Shown piece after piece: positions 23,807 through 35,050 of a stretch of DNA of 64,000 nt. Origin of the DNA: Hevea brasiliensis. Lineage: Eukaryota > Streptophyta > Magnoliopsida > Malpighiales > Euphorbiaceae. The first letter of the stretch is position 1; each line of letters begins with the position of its first letter. The position numbers and the translations under genes are program-made. A model generated the notes under the pieces. The model was not told the DNA's origin. It saw only the letters and a list, made by a program, of their open reading frames with translations, and did no database searches. The stretch lies in NCBI RefSeq assembly GCF_030052815.1, contig NC_079495.1, forward strand, positions 58,100,422 through 58,164,421. The letters run 5' to 3'.

Positions 23807-24401
23807 GTAAGAAGAGCATAGAGCAGTGAGTAAGTTTCTTTGAAGACACATTCAGATCAGCTCCAGGTATATCATAGGTATACCCATATATATAGGTTTT
23901 GATGTATGCATGTAATAATATGTATGTAAATTATTTAAGCAGTTGTATAAAAACTCTTGTAAAATATTTTGGTATGTAATTAAATATAAATTATTGTAAA
24001 TGTAAATTTGGGATTTTAATTATCTGAATAGTTTTGTAATATTAATTTTGAGTCTTGTAATCAATGAAATGTTTCTTTTATGAGGAGATTGATTTGATTA
24101 TTGAGATTGAATTATGGGTTCAAATGAAGTTATTGAAGTTGTATTTGAGAAAACATATTGGAAGTGTGTTCTTGCTGGTTTTGAAGAACTGTTTTCTCAA
24201 AATACAACTGGCACTTTGCCGAAATTTTGAAAAAAATTTTATAACACCAGATTTTAATCGATGATTTAAATTTCATGAAAATTGTTTTAAAATCCCTTAT
24301 AGTATATTTAATGGATTATCGGTAGGCGAAGTATGGTAATTATTAGGTGTACTAAGGGATCATGTTACATCTTACAGGGGAGTAGGGTGTGACATGTTTT
24401 G

Positions 24402-24413
24402 TGGTATCAGAGC
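24402..24413 (+). promoter_or_regulatory. Primer binding site of element C
   Basis: TGGTATCAGAGC, seven bases after the LTR. Confidence 0.92.
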
Positions 24414-24580
24414 AATGGTTTTAAAGTAAATTTCGAACTGTGAATTTGAAATCTTTTTGTTGGTAACTGCAACTGCTCAAATGTTTGATACATATAGTGC
24501 ATTTACATCATAAATATGAACTAATGGAGAGGAATCTCCTTATGTTGGTTGTACAGGAATAGAAAATCTTGTGAAAAGAT

Positions 24581-25002
24581 ATGGAAGAGAAGAATGAGGC
24601 AATAGAATAGTCCGTGATGGCAGAAGTACAAGTTGAGGCCCCAACTCCACAAAGTGTCAAAGGCCCGACTGTACCAGTTTTACCAGTACAAATTACTGCA
24701 CAAATGGCCCAGCAAATGGCCACTTTCTTTCAATAAATGGCTAATAATCTGTCAGCCTAAGCCCAAGTACAAGCCCAACCCCCATAAGGGCAACATGAAA
24801 TAGAGAAGAGGGAGAAACCTATGGGTCAGAGCTCAAGCAGTAATTTGAGGAAGAGAAAAGAATTTGAGGAGCCCTGAGCTCAGGGATATAACAGAGGTGG
24901 ATCATCAAGGCAGAGACCACCAAGGTCCAGTCGTCGAACAACTAGAAGTTCCTACCCTCCCTGCCAATGCGAAACTTGTGGTAGAAATCATGGTGGGGTA
25001 TG
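24581..25002 (+). pseudogene. gag: Element C gag remnant
   Basis: It starts MEEKNEAIE, matching the start of element D's gag (MEEGDHTVEQ). It keeps the AQMAQQMATFF stretch and the basic RKRKEFEEP linker, and ends within the first half of the zinc region (CETCGRNHGGVC). The Retrotrans_gag core between the N-terminal stretch and the linker is missing, so an internal deletion removed the capsid domain. All visible stops (after AIE, FFQ, LSA, QPP and EEP) fit C-to-T changes of CAG, CAA or CGA. Coding is cut at about 25004 by the junction with element D's LTR. Confidence 0.8.
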
Positions 25003-25004
25003 CC

Positions 25005-26106
25005 ACCAATTTCACTCTCTAGCACCAAAACCTAATTTTCCCATGAACCCTAATCTCCTATAACTAAATTTATGCAATTCTATGAAATCTTACTACTTCC
25101 AATCATGCATACTACTTCACTTTAACTTAGATTTATCATCAATTTAACTACAAATACATCAAACCCTAATTTTTCTCCCATTTGGCCAAAACCCTAGTTT
25201 AGGTTCCATACATGTTTTCTTTCATTTTCTTATGAAATTTCATCATAAATTAACTTCATTACAAGCTTATACAACTAATCTAACATGAAAAGAAACTTAC
25301 CTCTTGTTGATTTCTTTCCAACTTCACTTTTCTTCTAATTTTTGTTCTCCTTGCTTTAATCTCTCAATCAAAGATCTCTTTGATGTTTTCTTTTAGTGGG
25401 CTATGGAATTTATGAAGGGAATTTAAGGGAATTAAAACTTGGGAGGGGAAATCAATGAGGGGAAGAAGTAGAAGAAGAAGAGAAAAAGAGAGAGAGAGGA
25501 AGAGAGAGAGTGGTGGCATCTTATGAAAAAAAAGAAATGAAGAAGACATTTGTCTTCTTATATATATATATATATATATATATCCCCAAAATTAGCTTAT
25601 TAAAATTATAAATTTTAATTGTGTCATAAGGATAATTAAACTTAAATATTTATTCCTTTTTTTTTTTACATTTACACTTAATTTTTTTCTTTTAATTAAA
25701 TAATTAAATTTAACTATCAAAAGCCCATAAGTCTTTCATTTTAATTTTATCATAATGGAAATGAAAGTTTAAGTTTTCATTTCTTAAATTTTCCTTTATC
25801 TATTTTTACTTGAATTTTTCTTCAATTTTTACCCCATAATTCAATTCATTAATTTCATTTAATTTAATTGACATTTTGGTCAAAAGTCAACTCTTGAGGT
25901 GAATTGACCAAAATGCCACTCATCGGGTCATAATCCTTCTTTTTATAATACCTGATGAGTCCTTAGCTTTTTTGTTCACTAGAATTTTTATTGTGTCTAT
26001 CTCAATTAATTTTCTATTTATTTTTGGTCCTCAAGGTGTCTTTGAATAGTATTAGTCACGAACCAAAAATGGTACTATTCATAACTCGGAGGTTCGGGAT
26101 GTTACA
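25005..26106 (-). repeat. Element D 3' LTR remnant
   Basis: It matches 36914-38035 of the intact LTR. The break at about 25004 abuts element C gag sequence. It includes a (TA)n tract at 25559-25583, much shorter than the 37474-37528 tract in the partner LTR. Confidence 0.9.
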
Positions 26107-26140
26107 ATTCTCCCCTCCTTAAAAATAAATTTCGTCCTCG
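26107..26140 (-). other. Polypurine tract of element D
   Basis: On the minus strand AAGGAGGGGAGAAT lies directly before the LTR start TGTAACATCCC. Confidence 0.8.
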
Positions 26141-26154
26141 AAATTTACCTGGTC

Positions 26155-26747
26155 TCAGTCTCTGAATAGCTGTGGGTACTGTCTCCTCATGTCCTCCTCA
26201 CGCTTCCATGTAGCCTTCTGGCCTGAATGATGGTTCCACAGCACTTTGGCTAAAGGCATCTGTTTGTTCCTCAGTTGCTTCACCTCATGTGCCAAGATCT
26301 TTATGGGCTCTTCATCATATGTTAGGTCTGGATTCACCTCAATCTCCTCTATTGGCAAAATGTGAGAGGGGTCTGATCTGTAACTCCTCAACATGGAGAC
26401 ATGGAAGACATTGTGAATCTTTTCCAACTCCAGAGGCAATGCAAGTCTATATGCCAATGGACCCACTCTTTCTAGAACCTCATACGGCCCAATGAAGCGA
26501 GGACTTAGTTTTCCCTTTCTACCAAACCTCATGATCCTCTTCCATGGGGAAACTTTTAGGAACACCTTGTCACCCACACTATATCAAATATCTCTTCTCT
26601 TTAGGTCAATATAGGACTTCTGTCTATCTGTTGCAACTTTGAGTCTGTCTCTAATGAGCTTAAACTTTTCTTCTGTCTGTTGCACTAATTCTGGATCAAT
26701 CAACTTCCTCTCTCCCACTTCATCCCAACACAAGGGAGTTCTACACT
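26155..26747 (-). pseudogene. Element D pol, integrase C-terminus and chromodomain
   Basis: This is the last part of the element D polyprotein. The KVFLKVSPWK ... GKLSPRFIGPY motif marks the integrase C-terminal domain, and PEL.KIHNVFHVSMLR marks the linker. The region from NPDLTYDEEP to WNHHSGQKATWKREEDM is chromodomain-like, which targets integration to heterochromatin in this lineage. The end at 26155 is a natural-looking stop after QYPQLFRD. A break occurs near 26580. The gene continues at 30158, beyond the inserted solo LTR. Confidence 0.88.
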
Positions 26748-26918
26748 TTCTGTGTAACACCCTCCCCGTAGCAACTCCGTACATTCTACTGTTCCGGTGA
26801 CGGGTGTCGGTCCGGACAGCTAGAACGTCCGGAAAAATATTTAAACTAAATTCAGGAACCATAATTAACTTAAATATTAATAAGAAACACTTAGAAAAAA
26901 TTTTAGAAATAAAATACA

Positions 26919-26971
26919 ACCAAGTGAAACGAGCGGTGCCCAAGCGATGGGTAACCGGAGGGAAGTTGCGG
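26919..26971 (+). other. 5S-like block in family A solo LTR
   Basis: CAAGTGAAACGAGC...GCGATGGGTAACC...GGGAAGTTGCGG. This is a degenerate version of the element C block, about 166 bp inside the LTR. Confidence 0.45.
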
Positions 26972-29521
26972 TTCTCGCAACGAGGAGCCCTAGACCCGGG
27001 GGAAAAATTATAAAATAATTTTTGGGACTCCAGAGAAGGGTTATTGAGGTTCCCATGGCATTATAATGCCAAGAAAATACTTAGAAAAATTTTTCAATCG
27101 GTACAGCCGATTTTGACCCGTTGAGCCAAACGGAGGGCATTTTGGTCATTTCGCCTTCAGAGGTGATTTTTGGCCGACTTGTCCAGTTAAGTAAATAATT
27201 ATTATGATCTAAAATGTGAATAAATATTGTTGAAAATTGAATTGAAAATGATTAGAAAAGAAAAGGAAAGAAAAATCCATAAAAAGCAATTTATGACATC
27301 TTTATGATGTCACTTACAAGTCCCCACCAATTGCATTCAAACAAGCATTTTTAAAACACTTAAAAGAGACTAAAAAATGGACTAAAGGGAAAGAAAAAAC
27401 GTGAGCAGCAGCCATTCTTCTTCTTCTTCACCAAAACGTGATTTTCCCCTCCCTCCATTGATGAGCTTGGCAAGCTCATGAAGCCCTAAACTCCCACCAT
27501 ATTTCCTCAAGTTTTCAACACAAAAATTTATTCTAGAAGCTTGCTAAGGTGTTTGGGAGCAAAAGGGAGAAGAGAAATTAAAGTTGGCAAGCTTGGAGAT
27601 TCTTCAAGTTGAGGTTAGTGCAACTATAAACATAAAACTCTTAAATTTCATGATTTTGGACTTGAACTTAGTAAGACTTGTAGTTTAAATGAACAAAAAA
27701 AACCTTGTGTATGAACACTTGAATTTTGGCTGCCCTAGTAAAAGAATATGTAGGAATGTTTTGATGAGCTTGAAGTGAATTAGAAACCATATTTGAAGTT
27801 ATAAACATATGAGTAATGCCTTAGTAGCTAACTAAGGTAAATGGCATAAATTATGGATTTGAACTAGGGTTTTGGGGAGTGAAAATTTGATTTGGCTTAG
27901 GAAATTGTTAGAGCACATTTTAATGGTCAATTAGTGACCATTTTAGGTATGTTGACCATAATTAGAACTGAAAAATAGTATGGTAAAGTGAAAGTGAAAT
28001 CTGCCCTAGGATGACATAGGGACTGAAAATTCAGTCCCTTTGCACAGCCATAACTTGGGCTGTGTTAGTCCAATTGGTGTTTGGCCAATTGGACATGAAA
28101 CTAGGCTTATAATGGCACATTTTTGCTGAAGAAACCATGCCCAAAAGACCAAAGCAAAAGGGTCAAAACTCAACCACAATCCGGATACCCTGCACTGAAC
28201 TCTGCAGAATTGACCAAATGAACAGTAACTGTTCATTTGGCCATAACTCACTGTAGATTTGGTCAATTGACCTGAAATTTTTACAGCAACAAGTTAAGAT
28301 ATAGACAAAAAACTTTCATGAAAGAACCTACCCCAAATTATGGCCAGAACCCATCCAAACAAGTGGTTCCATTCGCTGTTCATGCACTGTAGATATGGTA
28401 AATTTCTGCAGAATGCATATCCGGACAGCTTGGGTTTTTGAGCCATATCTAGAGCTACAAAACTCCAAATGGAGTGATTCAAAAAAGTAAATTCAACTAG
28501 ACAAAATAAGGAACAACTTTTATGTTTTACATTTCTTCAAATTTCAACAGTAACAGTGTCCAATGGAACAGTGAAATTGACTCACCAAAACTGAAAATTC
28601 TGCTTGTGTTGGTTTAAACTTAGAAATGGTATTAACACTTAATGCCAACAAGTTTTGAATGCCAAATATGGTATATTGGGAGTGCCAAAGTCAATGTACA
28701 TATTTTCTACCCAAAAGTCAACATTTTTGTTGACCAATAAGGTGAATAGTGACACCAAAACCAAAAATTGGCAATTTTGCCAAAATGACCTAAGCTTTGA
28801 GAAAGTGACCAAAACCAACAAGTTTTAAATGTAAAATGTGGTACATTGGGAGTGTTAAAACCAATGCACCTATGTTCTATGCAAAAGTCAACTTTTTGTT
28901 GACTATTGAAGTGAATAGTGACATAAAAACTTGAAATTCAAAAAAAATTGAAGAATTCAAAAGTTTCAAATGCCCTAGTAGGCCTAATGTGATTGGTTTG
29001 GATAGGTTGGCATGCCAATAGGGTTCTGATAGCAGTACTGCGTATGATATATGGCTTCATTGCCATTCTGTGATGTGATAGCCTATGGCTATACTGATTA
29101 TGATGTTTTACTTGGCTTTATGCCTTATTGCTTATATGGCTTATTAGCCATTCTGTTTGCACACCGGGAGACACATTGTGACCGATGGTGTGACGAGGTA
29201 CACGGTATCCGATGCTAGTTTACCCGTTTATCGATCCGGTCAATTTGTATAGGTTACTTGGTCATGGAAAAGTATAACTGTAATTGAACTGATTGTTAAA
29301 GAAAATACGAAAATTAAATATCAGAAATGATTACGATAGAATACAAAGAAACTCAAGATCATGAAGAAAATAAATAAACAAAATGCATGAAGAAGTTAAT
29401 ATCATAAAACGTAATTAGCCCTCGACTAAACATTAAGTTGGTAATTATTCAGTTCTTATGAACACAATGGCTAAGAAATTATGATTTTCATTTGCATATT
29501 ATTTCTTTCTATTTTATTATT

Positions 29522-29571
29522 TGCACCACTAAGCTTTATGCTTAGCGCGTCGCTTTTGCAACGCGTAGGTA
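29522..29571 (+). other. Two-hairpin LTR module (family A)
   Basis: CTAAGC-TTTAT-GCTTAG followed by CGCGT/ACGCG, read in the sense direction, about 580 bp before the LTR 3' end. Confidence 0.68.
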
Positions 29572-30157
29572 CTGAAGATACTGATCGAGAGCCAGTAGAC
29601 CACAGATTGGGTAAGTCCATCCTGCAGTTCTGCATAGTGTCCGTGTCACCTCACAGGCTACAGTGCATTGGTAGGACACTAGGTGTCATTTTGGTATTTT
29701 GCAATTGATCTTATTTTCTCACGTGTAAATGAACTTATGAAATGTAATTTGATGCTCATGTAAATAATGAGAATTGTGTTTGTAAATGAAAAAGTGAATG
29801 TTTATCTGTGATATATATATGATTATCACATGAAATGAATGATTGAGAAATGAATGTGAACTGAAAAATATTGAGATTTTAATAAATGGAGTTGAGATGA
29901 ACGAATAAGAATATAGGAAGTGTTTTTCACAGGTTCCGAAGAACGGTTTTCTCCATTATTAGCCGGTACTCTGCCGAATTTTCTTTAAAATTTTCGGAAC
30001 CTCAAATAAATTACAATTTCAATAAATGAATTATATTTCATAAGTTATATTCAAAAGGAAGAATAAAAATGAATTAAGATAAAATAGAGTGTTCGGCACA
30101 CTGAGCGGCATAACTTGCTCGGCTACACTGTAGTCGGGTAAGGGGTGTCACATTCTG

Positions 30158-33100
30158 CCATAAAGTGCTTCATATGGAGGCATCCCAATGCTTGACTGAT
30201 AACTGTTATTGTAGGAAAATTCAATTAAAGGCAAGTGTGTGTCCCAACTCCCTTCAAACTCAATCACACAAGCCCGAAGCATATCCTCCAAAATCTAAAT
30301 GATCCTTTCAGATTGGCCGTCTATCTGTGGATGGAATTTTGTACTGAAGTTCAATCTAGTTCCTAGGGCTTTTTGGAGACTACCCCAGAATCTAGAAGTG
30401 AACCTTGGGTCTCTGTCCGACACAATAGACACTGGCACTCCATGTAACCTCACAACATCATCAATGTACAGTTTGGCCAATCTTTCCAGGCTGTAATCCA
30501 TTCTCACTGGCAAAAAGTGTACAGACTTGGTCAATCTATCAACAATAACCCAAACTGCATCATGATTTTTTTGTGTACGTGGAAGTCCTGTCATGAAATC
30601 CATAGTGATTCTTTCCCATTTCCACTCAAGAATTGGCAATGGCTGTAGCAACCCTGCAGGCACTTGGTGTTCTGCCTTTACTTGCTGACAAGTTAGGCAT
30701 TTGGCAACATATTCTGCAATGTCTTTCTTCATTCCTTTCCACCAATAGTGCTCTTTCACACTTCTATACATTTTGGTTCCACCAGGGTGCATTGCAAAAG
30801 GTGAATCATGTGCTTCCTTTAAAATGGTCTGCCTCAGTTCAACATTCTCAGGAATGCACATTATGCCCTTATATAATAACAAGCCCTCTTCATTTACTGA
30901 TAATTCTATTTTCTTGCCATCCCGAGCCTCTTCCATCAACTTCACATACTTGTCATCCCTCTGTGCAACTACTTTAATTTGTTCTACCAGCATTGGCTTC
31001 ACTTGCCAAGTAGCTACCATCTGCCATCTTCATTAATCTCCAAATTAGCATGCAATGCTCTTAATTCATGCACCATGGACAAAGGAGAAACCCTCAAACC
31101 AGCCATAGTCTTGTGACTTAAAGCATCAGCTACAACATTTGCCTTTCCAGGCTGATAGTCTATCAAGCAATCATAATCTTTTATCAGCTCTAACCATCTC
31201 CTTTGCCTCAAATTTAACTCCTTCTATGTGCCTAAGTATTTCAAACTTTTATGATCTGTGTATATATAACATCTCTCTCCATACAAGTAATGTTTCCAGA
31301 TCTTGAAGGCAAAGACAATGGCTGCTAGCTCCAAGTCATGTGTAGGATAATTCCACTTATGCGGTTTAAGCTGGCGTGAAGCATAGGCAATGACATTCCT
31401 ATCTTGCATCAACACACAGCCCAATCCAGTATGAGAAGCATCACTGTATATGGTATACTCCTTACCCAAAGTGGGCAAGGTTAATACTGGAGCTTCAGTT
31501 AAATGCCTCTTTAACTCATTAAAACTTTCCTGGCACCGATTAGTCCACTAAAATTTTACATCCTTCCTAAGTAGCTTGGTCAGTGGAGATGCTAGCATGG
31601 AGAATCCCTTCACAAACCTTCGGTAATACCCGGCTAAACCAAGGAAACTCCGAACTTCCGTGACATTTCTAGGTGGCTTCCAATTAAGAATGGCTTCTAC
31701 TTTGCTAGGATCCACCTGGATACCTTCTGTAGATACAATATGCCCAAAAAATGAAATCTCCTTTAGCCAAAACTCACATTTCGACAGTTTGGCATACAAC
31801 TGCTTCTCCCTCAAAGTTTGCAATACTATCCTCAAGTGCTTGTCGTGTTCCTCTGTATTCTTTGAGTACACCAAAATATCATCAATGAACACCACAATAA
31901 ACTGGTCCAAATATGGCCTGAAGATAGTGTTCATTAAGCCCATAAAAGCAGCTGGAGCATTAGTCAACCCGAATGGCATTACCAAGAACTCATAGTGGCC
32001 ATACCGAGTCCTAAAGGCAGTTTTAGGAATACTTTGCTCCTGCACCCTCAACTGGTAGTAGCTTAATCTCAAGTCAATTTTGGAGAATACAGTTGCATCC
32101 TTCAACTGATCAAACAAATCCTCGATCCGTGGCAGAGGATATCTATTCTTTATGGTCACCTTATTCAACTATCTGTAGTCTATGCATAGGTGGAGAGTAC
32201 CATCCTTTTTCTTCACAAATAATACTGGTGCTCCCCAAGGTGACATGCTAGGGCGAATGAAACCCTTTTCTAACAATTCCTGCAATTGCACCTTTAACTC
32301 TTTCAACTCAGCAGGTGCCATCCTATAAGGAGTGATGGTGATTGGCTCCACACCAGGCATAGTCTCAATTTCAAACTGCACCTCTCTTTCTGGAGGCAAT
32401 CCCAGTAATTCTTCCGGAAAGACATCCGAAAAATCCCATACCGTAGGAATATCTTTAAGATCTAGAGTCCCCACCTGGGTGTCTATCACATGAGCTAGAT
32501 AAGCTTCACATCCCTTTCTAATCATCTTTCTAGCAAGTGCAGCTGAAATTATGTTGGATGGCAATAACTGCCTCTCCCTGTGTATCACTATGTCTGCATA
32601 CTCGGGAAGACCAAAAGTGACTGTCTTCAGTCTACAATCGATCGTGGCGTGATGCTTGGCTAACCAATCCATGCCCAAGATGATATCATAATCTCGGAAG
32701 GGCATGTCAATTAAGTCTGACAAGAATGTATGTCCTTGGATCAGCAGAGGACAATCCTTATACAATTTGTTCACCCTAACCTCTTGTCCTAAAGGACTAG
32801 TCACTAGCACATCATAATCCAATTTCACACAAGGAATAGCAACAGAGCATGCAATATTGACACTAGCATAAGAATGTGTAGAACCAGGGTCAAACAACAC
32901 ATATATATCTCTATCAAAAATGGAGAAAGTACCAGCCACAACATCTGATATCTCAGCTTCATCCCTCTGACGCATGGTGTACACCCTGATTAGTGCACCA
33001 CTCTGCTCTGGTTGGCTCACTGTGCCCTGGCTGCCAGAAGTGTTACCTCTACCCCTACCTCTACCTTTACTAATTTTCTGTTGTCCTCTGGAAGCAAAAC

Positions 33101-34183
33101 CTTGAACAGATCCCTCAGTGGTAATAGGTGGCCTAGATCTGCGGGCACTAGTGCAATCTCTAGCAAAATGCCCACTTCCACCACAGTTGTAACAGGCTCC
33201 TATGGCCTTATAACATACTCCTCCATGAGTCCTGCCACAAGTCTCACAAGAACGAGTAAGAAAGGAACCCTTAGATGTCTGCTGTCCGGATCTAGGTGGC
33301 CTCTGCCCTAAGAATCTTCCCCTGCTAGATCCTCTGTTACTTGGTCCCCCAAAGCTTTTCCTCTTACCCGAATTGTTACTTGGATTCTGACCTGTAGGCT
33401 TACTGCTCTTCTCTTTTTTAGTGGTTACCTTCTCAGATGCCCCTTTCAGTTCTATCCTTTCCAATTCAAGGGCCTGTGATATCAACCCAGAGAAGTTGTC
33501 ATGTTGAAATCCAACCACTTGCAATCTCAAACTAGGCCTCAAACCAGCCTCAAACTATTTGCATCTGTCTCTACTGGTAGTGAGTAGGCTTCCAGCATAG
33601 TGGCTCAAGCGAGAAAAGTCTCTCTCATACTCGGCTACAGTCTTGTTCCCTTGCTTCAAACTGAGAAACTCCTGTAGCTTCATATCCACATAGGTATCAG
33701 GAACATACTTCTATCTAAACTCCCTTAGAAAGTCATCTCATGTCAGCACTGGTGGCTCAGCCAAACTGTGGGGAATGGTTTTCCACCACTCATATGCATC
33801 TCCATGCAGCAAGGAAATTGAATATTCAAACTTCAACTCATCTGTGCAGTGCAATTTCTTGAAGACCCTCTCCATCCGTTCTAACTATTGCTCAGCTTCC
33901 AATGGGTCCACTGTACCCTTGAACTCTGTTGCCCCATACTTCATTAACTTGTCATATTGTCTGGCTGGGGATGGTGGTTGCACTGGAGTTGCTTGCACAG
34001 GAGCTTGGACTAGTATATTGCTAGCCATTTACTAAAATAGTGCAGCCATCTGCTGAATGAACTAAGCAGGAAACTGCATGGGTGGGATGGGTGCAGCCAA
34101 TCCACTGGCATTCTGAGGAGTTGGGGCTTCCCCTGTACCTCAGCTACTACTGATTGCTCTACTGTGTGATCCCCCTCTTCCAT
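30158..34183 (-). pseudogene. Element D gag-pol: gag, knuckle, protease, RT, RNase H, integrase (broken)
   Basis: The start is the ATG at 34183 (MEEGDHTVEQ). The gag core (YGATEFKGT..., about 33600-33970) is broken by several stops. A 457-codon open stretch (32169-33542) holds [12 protein letters not shown], the knuckle [14 protein letters not shown], protease with FDPGSTHSY, and the RT start. RT with FIDDILVYS (31548-32168), RNase H with YSDAS/HDLELAA/TDHKSL (31224-31478) and integrase with an intact HHCC and D-D-E (30295-31020) follow. Stops at 32169-32171, 31548-31550 and 31224-31226 are all TAG at glutamine positions. The visible stops in gag fit CAR-to-TAR or TGG-to-TAG/TGA changes. The rest of integrase is at 26155-26747. 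Confidence 0.92.
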
Positions 34184-34352
34184 ATTGAATCACAAGGAAT
34201 TCTACTCCCTAAACAACCAACACAAGGAGATTTCCCTCTATTAGTCCATATTTATGATGTAATGCACTATATGTATCAATAATGACAATTGAGCAGTTGC
34301 ACTTATCAAAAATTTTCAAACATGCAATTTCAAAACTTGTATAAAAATCAAA

Positions 34353-34364
34353 GCTCTGATACCA
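34353..34364 (-). promoter_or_regulatory. Inner copy of a duplicated primer binding site
   Basis: GCTCTGATACCA followed by CTAAAACA, identical over 20 bp to the outer copy at 34531-34550. The 178-bp offset holds CGTTACGTATCGCCGTCC and a second similar TTATGTATCGCCGTCC. Confidence 0.85.
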
Positions 34365-34530
34365 CTAAAACACGGTCTTTTGGTGGCATTTAAGGGTACC
34401 TATCATAGCACTTGCAAGCGTTACGTATCGCCGTCCCTGCAAGCTCCTGGGCGGAGAGCCACGCTTCGCCACAGTTCACGCGTGAGAGTTCCCAGGAATC
34501 GTAGGCATTATGTATCGCCGTCCTTACTTT

Positions 34531-34542
34531 GCTCTGATACCA
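34531..34542 (-). promoter_or_regulatory. Outer primer binding site of element D
   Basis: GCTCTGATACCA lies eight bases from the LTR start at 34551, the normal position for priming by tRNA-Met. Confidence 0.9.
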
Positions 34543-35000
34543 CTAAAACATGTCACACCTTATCCCTTGTAAGGCATGACATGTTCTCGTAGTATACCTA
34601 ATGAATCACCGAACTCTACCTACCGATAACCCATTAGTTATGCTACAAAGGATTTTAATACAAACCATAGCTTTTTATCTTAATAATTCTTTTGCAGAAA
34701 ACTGCATGAGAATACTTAAAATTTCATGTAAACATTCATTGAAAATAATGATAGACTAAATATTGCAAAAGTTATATTTTCATAAGTCTCAAAGTAAAAT
34801 ACAAAATAGTTACAAACTCAAAATGTGATAGCAATGCAATGCTTTTAAATACAAACTGCTCAATGTCCATACATCCATACATATAGGTGCAAAATACATC
34901 AAAAGGAAATTACAAGAGTATACCTACAATATATACCCACAAATAATACCCAAAATGCTACTTCCAAGTCTCTCACTTGGCAGTCTTCTCCTTTCCCTTA

Positions 35001-35050
35001 CCTACGATAGCATAAAGAAGCTATCGCTGAGTATATCACTCAGTGGTGCA
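35001..35050 (-). other. Two-hairpin LTR module (D)
   Basis: Sense strand: CTGAGT-GATAT-ACTCAG, then CGATAGC-TTCTTTAT-GCTATCG, both perfect stems. Confidence 0.72.

Larger units (their letters stand above)
20352..24394 (+). repeat. Element C 5' LTR
   Basis: It runs from TGTAACACCCCTAAG to TAGGGTGTGACA and is followed by a primer site. Its first 100 bp share TTCTACTGTTC and GTCCGGACAGCTAG with family A LTRs, a conserved 5' block. The 5S-like block is at 20528-20579, minisatellites at 23293-23505 and the hairpin module at 23757-23806. Confidence 0.9.
20352..25004 (+). mobile_element. Ty3/gypsy element C, 5' part only
   Basis: A 4043-bp 5' LTR, primer site, leader and degenerate gag start run in plus orientation. 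The element stops at about 25004, where the LTR of element D begins in mid-sequence. It is inserted in the gag-protease boundary of element B (GGTTC, 20347-20351, would be the left duplication; the right side is lost). A solo LTR of the same family, only 2046 bp long, is at 46728-48773. Confidence 0.87.
26753..30152 (+). repeat. Family A solo LTR
   Basis: 3400 bp from TGTAACACCC to GGGTGTCACA, flanked by the perfect duplication TTCTG (26748-26752 and 30153-30157). There is no primer site or internal DNA, so it is a solo LTR left by LTR-LTR recombination. It is the reverse-oriented relative of 3440-6868 and lies inside element D's integrase gene. Confidence 0.95.

Noticed and set aside
26584..26943. 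119-codon ORF joining integrase residues to another sequence
   Set aside because: It is an artificial fusion across the boundary of the solo LTR at 26753. The two halves belong to different elements.
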